Source of the DNA: Oscillospiraceae bacterium
Lineage (GTDB): Bacteria; Bacillota; Clostridia; Oscillospirales; Acutalibacteraceae
Direction: 5' to 3'
DNA: 14,046 nt
NCBI GenBank assembly: GCA_009779455.1
Contig: WREG01000030.1
Span: 1 to 14,046, forward strand
Position numbers and translations under genes: made by a program. The first letter of the stretch is position 1, and the number at the start of each line of letters is the position of its first letter. Below are positions 1-6,686 of this stretch, one piece after another. The notes beneath the pieces are model-generated. The model did not search any database and was not told the origin of the DNA. It saw only the letters and a list, made by a program, of their open reading frames with translations.

Positions 1-334
1 CAGCCTCATATACCAAAAGCAAATCGGCCCTGTTTTCGATCAGGTTGATATAAGCGTTCGGGGTTGTGGAAAAACTGACCAGCCTGTCCGCCTCCTCTTC
101 CGAAACGCCGAGCAGCCGCCGTGCCATAAGCACGGCCATAGGTATATTCGCCGTGGAGCCGTCCAGCCGGGGCAGGTTTTCTTCAGTGAACAAAAAATCC
201 GCTGTTTTTGAATTATCCGCAGCCGTTGTTTCCGCGTTTTCAGATGTATTCGCTTCGACGCCTTCTTTAGCGCAGCCGAAAGCAGCCGAAAGCATAAGCA
301 GAACGGCTGATAAAGCAAGTATTTTTCTCATCAT
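1..334 (-). CDS. PstS-like substrate-binding lipoprotein, partial (N-terminus only)
   Basis: This is the first 111 codons of a gene that leaves the window at base 1. The protein opens MMRKILALSAVLLMLSAAFGC, a lipoprotein signal peptide whose lipobox Cys is near residue 21. A Glu/Thr/Ser/Asn-rich linker follows. The stretch with PRLDGSTANIPMAVLMARRL and then INLIENRADLLLVYEA resembles the start of the phosphate-binding-protein (PstS/PBP-like) fold, where the DGST loop contacts the oxyanion. Family knowledge suggests a membrane-anchored extracellular solute binder, but the missing remainder means the ligand cannot be stated. The start at 334 is preceded by AAAGGGAATGG. An in-frame ATG at 352 exists but has no ribosome site. 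It lies 50 nt downstream of the WG-repeat lipoprotein on the same strand, so the two are probably co-transcribed. Confidence 0.75.
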   Translation of the reverse strand, partial: MMRKILALSAVLLMLSAAFGCAKEGVEANTSENAETTAADNSKTADFLFTEENLPRLDGSTANIPMAVLMARRLLGVSEEEADRLVSFSTTPNAYINLIENRADLLLVYEA

Positions 335-384
335 AAATCCATTCCCTTTCATATAAAACACTTAGTTTCTATTTTCGCATTACA

Positions 385-1980
385 TTAATCAATCAGCGAC
401 TGATACCGCGACTCCCTGTAAACCCATTCGCCGTCAAGGGTTATATAGCCCTGATACCTCGCCGTCGTCACCCAAAAATATTTGTCGGATATATCAAAAT
501 ATGTAGACGAACAACCCCATAAATCCAACACCAGCGACGGGAATCTATGATATAGCGTATCGGTCATAATATCGCCGTTTACGTCGAAAACATCGAATTT
601 TTTTGTGTCGTTATAGCGTATGCCGATAAATATGGTTTCATCTTTGTTTACAGGATACCAGTATATATATGCGTTGCCAAGAAGTTTGCTTTCCCCTGTT
701 TCCAAATTCAGGAAAAATGAACTCAAATCAGCATTTTCGTTATTAAAAACAACATATTTTTCACTTCCGAATATTATATTATCGTAATTGGCGGGGATGC
801 CATAGCTCTTCCCCTCGTCATAATAACCCTTATCGGATAACCTGTATTTCTCTTCGCTTAATAATTTGCTTTTTATCTCATTAAAGTTTTCGTCAAGATA
901 TATGAACAGGCTGTCAGACATATTTATGCCGTCAGAATTATAATATGCATATTTAGTCGCTTCATATGCGATAGTTTTATCTTCGTCATAAGATGTATAA
1001 ATGTAATCATAATCCAAAGCTCCCATTACATTTCCCCGGCGGTTGATATATAGCCAAGAATCGTCCCGTATTTTAACCGCCGCGTAATCCCCTGCAAACG
1101 TTAAGGCTTCCGAATAAGCCGGTTTAATAGCCCATTTTCCGTCAGGCCCTAAATAACCGTAAATTTGATCTCCGTAATTGTCATATGTATAAGCAGGTAT
1201 TAAAAAGTCGTTTCTGTCTTCGATTTCATAAACATTTGTCATCCCCTGCAGCAATATTCTTGAATCCCCATCTTTCGTTATGTCGCAAAAATATTGCGGC
1301 CCGTTATAACCTGCCGATAAAAACACCGTATAATCATTTATAAACCAAACGGATGTATATTCGTTGTTAAGCAGCCGTTCCCCTGACCGCATGTCGTAAA
1401 TTGTCGCGCAATAGCGTCTTGAATCATATTTTTCCCCTGTATTAGGATCTGTGTAAAAATCCGGAACCGTATAAGTTGCGATAATATATTTTTCGCCTTT
1501 TATGATTTCCGCGTTTTCGCCGGGTATTTCCAATACCTTTTTGCCGTCCATGGTAAATATATCGGAAACTTCGCCCGTGGACGCGACTAAATATTTGTAT
1601 TTCCTTTGTTCACCGCGGCTGAAATACTGTTTTCCGTCCACGCCGCAATAATAAAACGTTATATATTTTCTGTCGGTTACGCTTTCGCCCTTTTCGCTGA
1701 TAAATCCGTATTTGGTTTGACCATAATAAAAACTGCCCCCGGCTTGCGATGAAACGGGCAAAAGCATCCGCCCCTCTATCTCCGACAGCCCCTCAGGCGG
1801 CGGCATACCTTCAGGCCTCAGCATCCCCGTGGGCGTCAGGCTGTTTTCATACGGGGCCATATTTGCAGTCGTCGGGGGAGAAGGAGCCGCGTCCCCCGGC
1901 ACGGGCGACGGCGGGCCGCAGGCTGACAGGCTTAATAAAAAGACTAAAAGGGGGATAATCGCGAAAAACAGCTTTTTCAT
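385..1980 (-). CDS. WG-repeat-containing lipoprotein
   Basis: A 531-residue secreted lipoprotein. Residues 1-21 (MKKLFFAIIPLLVFLLSLSAC) form a hydrophobic signal with an LSAC-type lipobox, Cys21 being the lipidated residue. Residues 22-65 are a Pro-rich low-complexity linker. The rest is Tyr- and Asp-rich beta repeats typical of WG_beta_rep proteins: YGFISEKGE near 91-99, YGYLGPDGKWAIKPAYSEAL near 274-293 with a following SWLYINRRGNV unit, and a last unit GYITLDGEWVYRE near the C-terminus. The middle units are diverged. WG repeats form a propeller-like surface module; the binding partner is unknown. The start at 1980 is preferred over an in-frame ATG at 1998 because GAAGAAGG sits about 7 nt before it and the signal peptide begins there. 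The next gene downstream is another lipoprotein, suggesting a cell-surface pair. Confidence 0.85.
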   Translation of the reverse strand: MKKLFFAIIPLLVFLLSLSACGPPSPVPGDAAPSPPTTANMAPYENSLTPTGMLRPEGMPPPEGLSEIEGRMLLPVSSQAGGSFYYGQTKYGFISEKGESVTDRKYITFYYCGVDGKQYFSRGEQRKYKYLVASTGEVSDIFTMDGKKVLEIPGENAEIIKGEKYIIATYTVPDFYTDPNTGEKYDSRRYCATIYDMRSGERLLNNEYTSVWFINDYTVFLSAGYNGPQYFCDITKDGDSRILLQGMTNVYEIEDRNDFLIPAYTYDNYGDQIYGYLGPDGKWAIKPAYSEALTFAGDYAAVKIRDDSWLYINRRGNVMGALDYDYIYTSYDEDKTIAYEATKYAYYNSDGINMSDSLFIYLDENFNEIKSKLLSEEKYRLSDKGYYDEGKSYGIPANYDNIIFGSEKYVVFNNENADLSSFFLNLETGESKLLGNAYIYWYPVNKDETIFIGIRYNDTKKFDVFDVNGDIMTDTLYHRFPSLVLDLWGCSSTYFDISDKYFWVTTARYQGYITLDGEWVYRESRYQSLID

Positions 1981-2011
1981 GTTCGTGCCTTCTTCCAAAA
2001 ATTATTATCTC

Positions 2012-2025
2012 AAGTTTCGAACCTT
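2012..2025. promoter_or_regulatory. Imperfect palindrome upstream of the WG-repeat lipoprotein
   Basis: AAGTTTCGAACCTT is an imperfect 14-bp palindrome centred on TTCGAA, 32-45 nt before the lipoprotein start at 1980. A GATAAT-like -10 candidate lies between it and the gene on the minus strand, but there is no good -35. It could be an operator; a palindrome this short could also be chance. Confidence 0.15.
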
Positions 2026-2035
2026 TTGATTTTAT

Positions 2036-2134
2036 TTAGTCATGATAATATTTGTTGCCCTTTTCCTTGAATTCGTGGCTGCGGTTATTGCCTATTAGTT
2101 CAAAAGCGATATTTTTAATAAGCGGCAAATCCAT
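2036..2134 (-). CDS. Possible 32-codon ORF coupled to the iolD stop
   Basis: A minus-strand ORF whose ATG overlaps the iolD stop codon as TAATG, the arrangement used for translational reinitiation. The product would begin MDLPLIKNIAFELIGNNRSH and end in FKEKGNKYYHD. The tail resembles the opening of a TPR helix (xFKEKGNxYY), but the frame closes immediately and the following DNA does not continue the motif in that frame. It could be a real small protein, the decayed start of a TPR gene, or chance. The only ribosome-site candidate is a weak GAGAG about 12 nt upstream inside iolD. Confidence 0.2.
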   Translation of the reverse strand: MDLPLIKNIAFELIGNNRSHEFKEKGNKYYHD

Positions 2135-4056
2135 TAATACTTTTTCGCTCTCTTTATATTTCCCTGATTGATTTCGTTCGCCTTTCTGACGCTTTCCTTC
2201 CCCGAAACCGCCGCCGTGCCTACCCGCCACCAGGCGCCGTAGCCGTCGGTCATGGTTTTCGGCAATACTTTTATGTCAATTAATGTGGATACGGCCTGTT
2301 TTTTGCTGTCAATCAGAGCCTCGCGCAGTTCATCAAGGGTTTTCGCAGTGTAGGTTTTCACTCCGTATCCCGCCGCGCTCATGGCGTAGTCAATTGGAAT
2401 AAGATTTCCCATCAATTCTCCGTTTTCGTCCCTTCTGCGGAATTCCGTGGCCAGATTGCCCATGCCCTGCGACATCTGCAGGTTGTTTATGCAGCCGAAG
2501 CCCGCGTTGTCGAACAGGAGGACGTTGATTTTTGCGTTTTCCTGAATCGAGGTGACAAGCTCGCTGTGGAGCATGAGATAGCTGCCGTCGCCGACAAAAG
2601 CGTACACTTCCTTGTCAGACTCGGCAAGCTTCGCGCCAAGCGCACCGCAGATTTCATAGCCCATGCAGGAATAGCCGTACTCCATGTTGTAGCTGCCCCG
2701 GCTGTCGGTAGTCCACATCCTCTGCAAATCGCCGGGCAGGCTGCCCGACGAGCCTACGGCTATGGTGTCTTTGCCGATTATTTCGCGTATCAGAGCCACG
2801 GCGGCGGTCTGGGTGATTGCCCCGCCGCTCATCTCTATAAAGTCGCTAATGGATGGTTCGTAACGGGCTTTTACAAGGGGTTCAAAGCCTTCGCCGTAAG
2901 TATAAGAGGCCAGTTTTTCATATTCGATTCCCCATTCTTTTTTCGCGATTTTGAACTGGTCAGTATATGCAGATTTGTAATCTACTGATCTCAATTTGTT
3001 ATAAAGCTTTTCAATAACGGTTTTAGCGTCGCCAACGGCTTTTACCGCGTCCAGTTTGTACGCATCAAAGCGCGAAATGTTTATGGTTACGATTTTTACA
3101 TTAGGATTTTCAAAAAGAGTCTTGGATGCGGTGGTGAAATCCGAAAATCTAGTGCCTATGCCTAAAATTAAATCCGCATTTTTAGCTATAGTGTTGGCTG
3201 CGCTGTTCCCCGTGACGCCTATCCCGCCCAAATTGAAGGGCGACGACGAACAGCAGGCGCTTTTCCCGGCCTGTGTCTCCGCAAGCGGGATGCCAAAAAC
3301 CCCGCAGAACCTTTCCAATGCGCCGCCCGCTTCCGAATACCTCACGCCTCCGCCGCATATGGCAAGGGGGTATTGCGAGCCTTTTATAACCTCGCAGATA
3401 TCGTCAATTTCCTCGTCTGAAGCGGGGGGTCTCGCTATTTTATGCACCCGTTTCGCGTAAAAGCTCTCCGGGAAGTCGTAGGCCTCTCCCTCGACGTCCT
3501 GGGGCAGGGAAACGCAAACCGCGCCGGCCGCCGCGGGGTCTGTCAGCACCCGCATTGCGTTTATCATTGCGGACATAAGCTGCTCGGGGCGGTTCACCCT
3601 GTCCCAGTAGCGGCAGACGGCCTTGAACGCGTCGTTGGTCGTTATGCTCAGCGAATCCGTCTGCTCGAACTGCTGCAAAACGGGGTCGGGCTGGCGGCAG
3701 GCGTAGGTGTCGGCAGGGAAGAGGAGCAGCGGGACGTTGTTGACCGTGGCCGTCCCCGCCGCCGTCACCATATTGGCCGCGCCGGGGCCGATTGAGGAAG
3801 AGCAGGCGATGATTTTCCGCCGGTTATTCTGTTTCGCGAAAGCGATGGCCGCGTGGGCCATGCCCTGCTCGTTCTTTCCCTGATATACCCTTAACGCGCC
3901 TTTATTTTCGTCAAGTGCCTGCCCCAATCCGCAGACTATGCCGTGGCCGAACAGGGTGAAAATGCCGTCAACGAATTTTGCTTCAACCCCGTCGAATGAA
4001 ATATATTGGTTGTCGAGGAATTTTACCAGGGCCTGCGCTGTGGTCATTATCGCCAT
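2134..4056 (-). CDS. iolD: 3D-(3,5/4)-trihydroxycyclohexane-1,2-dione hydrolase IolD
   Basis: A thiamine-diphosphate-dependent cytosolic hydrolase that opens the cyclohexane ring of THcHDO to give 5-deoxy-D-glucuronate, the third step of myo-inositol breakdown. Its 640 residues match the family (about 637 in Bacillus subtilis, from memory). The acetolactate-synthase-like layout is complete. The N-terminal ThDP-binding domain carries the cofactor-activating Glu63 in GKNEQG. The central domain spans roughly 200-360. The C-terminal domain has the ThDP/Mg signature GDGS at 489-492 through FDN at 515-517. The C-terminal TMTDGYGAWWRVG near 601-613 is typical of IolD. AAGGA lies 9 nt before the ATG at 4056; an in-frame ATG three codons later is a less likely start. 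It follows iolB after 137 nt that is mostly a repeat element, so it may depend on readthrough from iolB. Confidence 0.97.
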   Translation of the reverse strand: MAIMTTAQALVKFLDNQYISFDGVEAKFVDGIFTLFGHGIVCGLGQALDENKGALRVYQGKNEQGMAHAAIAFAKQNNRRKIIACSSSIGPGAANMVTAAGTATVNNVPLLLFPADTYACRQPDPVLQQFEQTDSLSITTNDAFKAVCRYWDRVNRPEQLMSAMINAMRVLTDPAAAGAVCVSLPQDVEGEAYDFPESFYAKRVHKIARPPASDEEIDDICEVIKGSQYPLAICGGGVRYSEAGGALERFCGVFGIPLAETQAGKSACCSSSPFNLGGIGVTGNSAANTIAKNADLILGIGTRFSDFTTASKTLFENPNVKIVTINISRFDAYKLDAVKAVGDAKTVIEKLYNKLRSVDYKSAYTDQFKIAKKEWGIEYEKLASYTYGEGFEPLVKARYEPSISDFIEMSGGAITQTAAVALIREIIGKDTIAVGSSGSLPGDLQRMWTTDSRGSYNMEYGYSCMGYEICGALGAKLAESDKEVYAFVGDGSYLMLHSELVTSIQENAKINVLLFDNAGFGCINNLQMSQGMGNLATEFRRRDENGELMGNLIPIDYAMSAAGYGVKTYTAKTLDELREALIDSKKQAVSTLIDIKVLPKTMTDGYGAWWRVGTAAVSGKESVRKANEINQGNIKRAKKY

Positions 4057-4081
4057 ATTATATCAAATCCTTACTTTATTT

Positions 4082-4194
4082 AATTGAGAGTTGAGAGTTG
4101 AGAGATTTTTATCAATTTATTTTCTTCATTGGGAAATGTTACGGACGTATTTGCACAATACTTGAAAAATATCTTTAACTCTCCATTCTCAATT
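4082..4194. repeat. MITE-like element with terminal inverted repeats between iolB and iolD
   Basis: The left end reads AATTGAGAGTTGAGAGTT. The right end, read on the other strand, is AATTGAGAATGGAGAGTT, so 16 of 18 positions agree and the element is about 113 bp. The left end also contains three tandem TTGAGAG units. The interior is AT-rich with no ORF. The right terminal repeat overlaps the stop codon of iolB. Ends of the form TTGAGAATGGAGAG are, from memory, common in dispersed small repeats of Clostridia. No convincing target duplication is visible, so mobility is inferred from the ends alone. Confidence 0.45.
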
Positions 4195-4958
4195 CAATTC
4201 ACCATCCAAGCATGGTCTTCATCAAAAATCCGCGTTTTATTCCACGGGTCATCAGGCAGATGCCTTATCATCCAGCAATAATACATGGCATAGCAGGGTG
4301 CCGCGGCCTGCTGGTGGCAAAGCCCGCCGGGTATCGCCGCCGCGCTTCCGTTTCTGATTTTATAAACGTCGTCGCCTATGAAACACGCTCCGAACCCCTG
4401 CGGCTTGTCGAACATATAATAATAGACCTCGGGCTGGGGGTGGTGGTGCGGGGGGTAGCTCGACCACCTGCCGGGGGCGTTGAAAACTTCGCCCATGACC
4501 ATGTTTGAATATGGGGCGTTTTCAAGGTCGAACACGGTGACAATAGTCCTTTTCGCCGCGCCGCCCCACTGTGTTTCGCCCGCTTCCTCGCGCCCGCAGG
4601 TGCCGGGGGTGTATAAAACCGGCTCAAAATGACGTTCATTGTCGGTTTGCTGGATGATAAATTCCGAATCCTCAGAAGCCGTGGCCTCAACCCGCGTATT
4701 TTTGCAAAAATGAAGGCAGAAGGGAAGCCCTTCAAAGGGGCTTTTCCTGTATATTTCCTCCTTTTTGCCGTCATATGCCAAAATCATCGCGCCTGACAAA
4801 ATAAGCAGGGCTGTTTCCCGGACATCATCAAAAATAACCGTTTTTTCGCCTTTTAAAAGCTTTTTTACGGTGATGTCCATCAGCATATCGGGATTGATGC
4901 CGTCCCGCCTGGCAACTATTTTCTCGCTATTTTCGTTATAACTTGTATAAAAAAACAT
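4194..4958 (-). CDS. iolB: 5-deoxy-glucuronate isomerase IolB
   Basis: Isomerises 5-deoxy-D-glucuronate to 2-deoxy-5-keto-D-gluconate (DKG), the step between IolD and IolC, in the cytosol. It is a bicupin of 254 residues, slightly shorter than the roughly 270 of Bacillus IolB. The C-terminal cupin has the family metal-binding motif SYPPHHHPQPEVYYY (His171-173, Glu177), then KPQGFGA and a further conserved His215. PWNKTRIFDEDHAWM at the C-terminus is also typical. The ATG at 4958 is chosen because AGGTGA ends 5 nt before it; a GTG three codons upstream at 4967 has no ribosome site. The stop codon lies inside the terminal repeat of the MITE-like element, so the last bases of the gene may derive from that insertion. 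Confidence 0.95.
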   Translation of the reverse strand: MFFYTSYNENSEKIVARRDGINPDMLMDITVKKLLKGEKTVIFDDVRETALLILSGAMILAYDGKKEEIYRKSPFEGLPFCLHFCKNTRVEATASEDSEFIIQQTDNERHFEPVLYTPGTCGREEAGETQWGGAAKRTIVTVFDLENAPYSNMVMGEVFNAPGRWSSYPPHHHPQPEVYYYMFDKPQGFGACFIGDDVYKIRNGSAAAIPGGLCHQQAAAPCYAMYYCWMIRHLPDDPWNKTRIFDEDHAWMVN

Positions 4959-4986
4959 CTTTTTCACCTATTTTAAATTTTTTCTA

Positions 4987-5016
4987 TTGCATTACATGGT
5001 TGAATTATGATATAAT
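4987..5016 (+). promoter_or_regulatory. Promoter and probable autoregulatory operator of the toxin-antitoxin operon
   Basis: TTGCAT (4987-4992), an 18-nt spacer and a perfect TATAAT (5011-5016) with an extended TGA just before it (5008-5010). The -10 lies in a short inverted repeat, ATTAT-GAT-ATAAT (5004-5016), where a Phd/YefM-type antitoxin could bind to repress its own operon. GGAGATGA at 5030-5037 serves the antitoxin start. The same 70-nt gap must hold whatever promoter serves iolB on the other strand; I cannot identify that one. Confidence 0.6.
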
Positions 5017-5043
5017 ACAGCTATGAAATGGAGATGATTGTTT

Positions 5044-5319
5044 ATGATGATAAAACCGTCCGCGTCTATAAGAAATAATTATAGAAAAGTTGCTGATTAT
5101 TGCGTTGAAACGGGCCTGCCTGTGTTTTTGACAAATAACGGCGAGGGTGAGTTGATTGTAATGTCAATTCAGGCATGGGAGGAAGAGCGTCAGCGGATTC
5201 TTGTTGAGGAAGCTTTAAAACAGATTGAATCGGAAGAAAACCAGCGTTATTTTAACGTTGAAGATGTGTTTTCGGAAGCAGACCGAATAATTGGCAAAGC
5301 AGAGGGCAAAAAAATATGA
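5044..5319 (+). CDS. Phd/YefM-family type II antitoxin
   Basis: A 91-residue antitoxin that should bind and neutralise the adjacent RelE/ParE-like toxin and repress the operon. The N-terminal half (MMIKPSASIRNNYRKVADYC, then GLPVFLTNNGEGELIVMSIQ) is the Phd/YefM DNA-binding fold: SxxxRNNY near the start, followed by the strand pair PVFLTNNGEGELIVMS. The acidic helical C-terminal part (EEERQRILVEEALKQIESEE) is the expected toxin-wrapping segment. The ATG at 5044 fits GGAGATGA best; TTG at 5038 touches that site and ATG at 5047 is also possible. The stop overlaps the toxin start as ATGA, which couples the two translationally. The pair stands on the opposite strand to the surrounding iol genes and is visibly richer in A+T, consistent with acquisition. 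Confidence 0.88.
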   Translation: MMIKPSASIRNNYRKVADYCVETGLPVFLTNNGEGELIVMSIQAWEEERQRILVEEALKQIESEENQRYFNVEDVFSEADRIIGKAEGKKI

Positions 5320-5627
5320 AGGATGAGATAAAAAAATATAAAATTATCGTCCATGATAAAGCCGCCCAAATGTTATATTCGCATATTCAATTTTTAGCTA
5401 ATGTAAGCGTTCCCGCCGCCAAAAGATTGAGGGTTAATTTAAATGAGGCAATTATGTCGTTGGAATATATGCCTTTTCGATGCCCTGTTTACCCCACGCG
5501 CAACACGCTTGAAAGTTACCGCCAGTTAATAACGGGGCGTTATAAAATTATTTATAGCATAAATGAAGCCGAGCGAATTGTAAGTGTGAAATATATTTTA
5601 GATTCCCATCAAAATAATGATATTTGA
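5316..5627 (+). CDS. RelE/ParE-superfamily toxin
   Basis: A 103-residue basic toxin of the RelE/ParE (plasmid stabilisation) superfamily. Visible features are the N-terminal strand KYKIIVHDKAAQML, the helical middle where AAKRLRVNLNEAI is followed by the usual LEYMPFRCPVYP turn, and the diagnostic C-terminal strands YRQLITGRYKIIYSINEAER and VSVKYILDSHQN. RelE members cut mRNA on the ribosome and ParE members poison gyrase; the sequence alone does not decide which applies here. It is intact and translationally coupled to the antitoxin by an ATGA overlap. It ends 11 nt from the iolC stop, so the two genes converge with no visible terminator between them and toxin transcripts would run antisense into iolC. 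Confidence 0.87.
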   Translation: MKDEIKKYKIIVHDKAAQMLYSHIQFLANVSVPAAKRLRVNLNEAIMSLEYMPFRCPVYPTRNTLESYRQLITGRYKIIYSINEAERIVSVKYILDSHQNNDI

Positions 5628-5638
5628 AAATAAAAACA

Positions 5639-6655
5639 TTAGCCTTTTACCACTATTTCACCATATTCCGCCTTTGCGTTTTGTATAAACTCCTTAATTC
5701 CCTCTGCGTTTTTCATATCCTGCGAACAGGCGTGGCTTGAAACCAGCATCGCCGCCGATGCGCTTCCGAATTCAAGCGCGTCCGTTATATCCCATCCTTC
5801 AAATAAGCCGTGAAGGAATGCGGAGGTGTACCCGTCGCCGCCGCCGAAGGATTTCAGGAGCTTTACGGGGAACGGCTTCACGCGGTAGCTTTTGCCGTCG
5901 CTTGTATAAGCGGCTGAGCCTTCCTTGCCGTGGGTGACAATCATTACTTTTGCGCCTTTTTTGTGCCAAAAAGCGGCTGTGGCTTCGTCTGAGCCGTCAA
6001 GCCCTGCCAGCCGTTCCGTCAAATCGTATTCAGCGCGGGAGCCTATGATTATGTCGGCTTTTTCCGCGGCCAGCGAATAATATATTGCTGTTTCGTCCAC
6101 GCTTTTCCAGTTATACGGCCTGTAATCGATAACGAAAATCACGGGGACATCATTTTTTTCGGCTGTTGCAATTGCCTTAAATGCCGCTTCCCTTGACGGT
6201 GACTCAGCAAGCGCCGTGCCGGAGATCAAAAGCGACGCGCCCCTTTTTATGTAATCTTCGTCTATGTCTGCGGGGTCAAGCTTCAAGTCCGCCGCGTCGT
6301 TTCGGTACATCAAAATGCTGCTTTCGGTTTCTGACAGGATTTCGGTGAACGTAAGCCCGATTTTTTCGCCGTTTTTGCACCGTGTAACGCGTGACGTGTC
6401 GATCCCTTCATTTTTAAAGAAGTCGATAACGAATGTGCCTAGCTGATCGTCAGAAACTTTCGCGAAAAACCCCGCTTTTTTGCCGAGCCGCGCAAGCCCC
6501 ACGGCGATATTGGCAGGGGAGCCGCCCAAATAGCGCTTGAAGGTGGTGCTTTCGTTAAGGGGGCGGTGATAATCGACGGGATTGAGATCGACTGCTATCC
6601 GCCCGAGTAAAATTACATCAAATTCCTTGTTTTTATTAAAATTTATATATTTCAT
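5639..6655 (-). CDS. iolC: 5-dehydro-2-deoxygluconokinase IolC
   Basis: A PfkB-family (ribokinase-like) ATP-dependent kinase that converts DKG to DKG-6-phosphate, the substrate of IolJ, in the cytosol. It has 338 residues, a normal length. Visible elements are the N-terminal strand FDVILLGRIAVDLNP, the PfkB signature 1 region with YLGGSPANIAVGLARLG (42-58), the IDYRPYNW motif (176-183) seen in IolC proteins, and signature 2 GGGDGYTSAF with the catalytic base Asp274. The reading frame is open upstream to 6709, but the start at 6655 has GGAGG 8 nt before it and matches the family N-terminus. It follows iolJ by 31 nt in the same transcription unit. The next iol gene, iolB, is 680 nt further on because a toxin-antitoxin operon lies between. 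Confidence 0.95.
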   Translation of the reverse strand: MKYINFNKNKEFDVILLGRIAVDLNPVDYHRPLNESTTFKRYLGGSPANIAVGLARLGKKAGFFAKVSDDQLGTFVIDFFKNEGIDTSRVTRCKNGEKIGLTFTEILSETESSILMYRNDAADLKLDPADIDEDYIKRGASLLISGTALAESPSREAAFKAIATAEKNDVPVIFVIDYRPYNWKSVDETAIYYSLAAEKADIIIGSRAEYDLTERLAGLDGSDEATAAFWHKKGAKVMIVTHGKEGSAAYTSDGKSYRVKPFPVKLLKSFGGGDGYTSAFLHGLFEGWDITDALEFGSASAAMLVSSHACSQDMKNAEGIKEFIQNAKAEYGEIVVKG

Positions 6656-6663
6656 ATATATAT

Positions 6664-6668
6664 CCTCC
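6664..6668 (-). promoter_or_regulatory. Ribosome binding site deciding the iolC start
   Basis: GGAGG on the minus strand, 8 nt before ATG 6655. No comparable site precedes the upstream in-frame ATG at 6709, which lies inside iolJ. The site fixes the shorter 338-residue IolC. Confidence 0.7.
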
Positions 6669-6686
6669 GTTATTTTAGTATATAAA

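Noticed and set aside
2137..2230. Longer version of the small ORF after iolD (start at 2230)
   Set aside because: That part overlaps iolD coding sequence in another frame; only the segment from the TAATG overlap onward is worth considering.
4959..4967. GTG start for iolB
   Set aside because: No ribosome site precedes it, whereas AGGTGA is well placed for the ATG three codons later.
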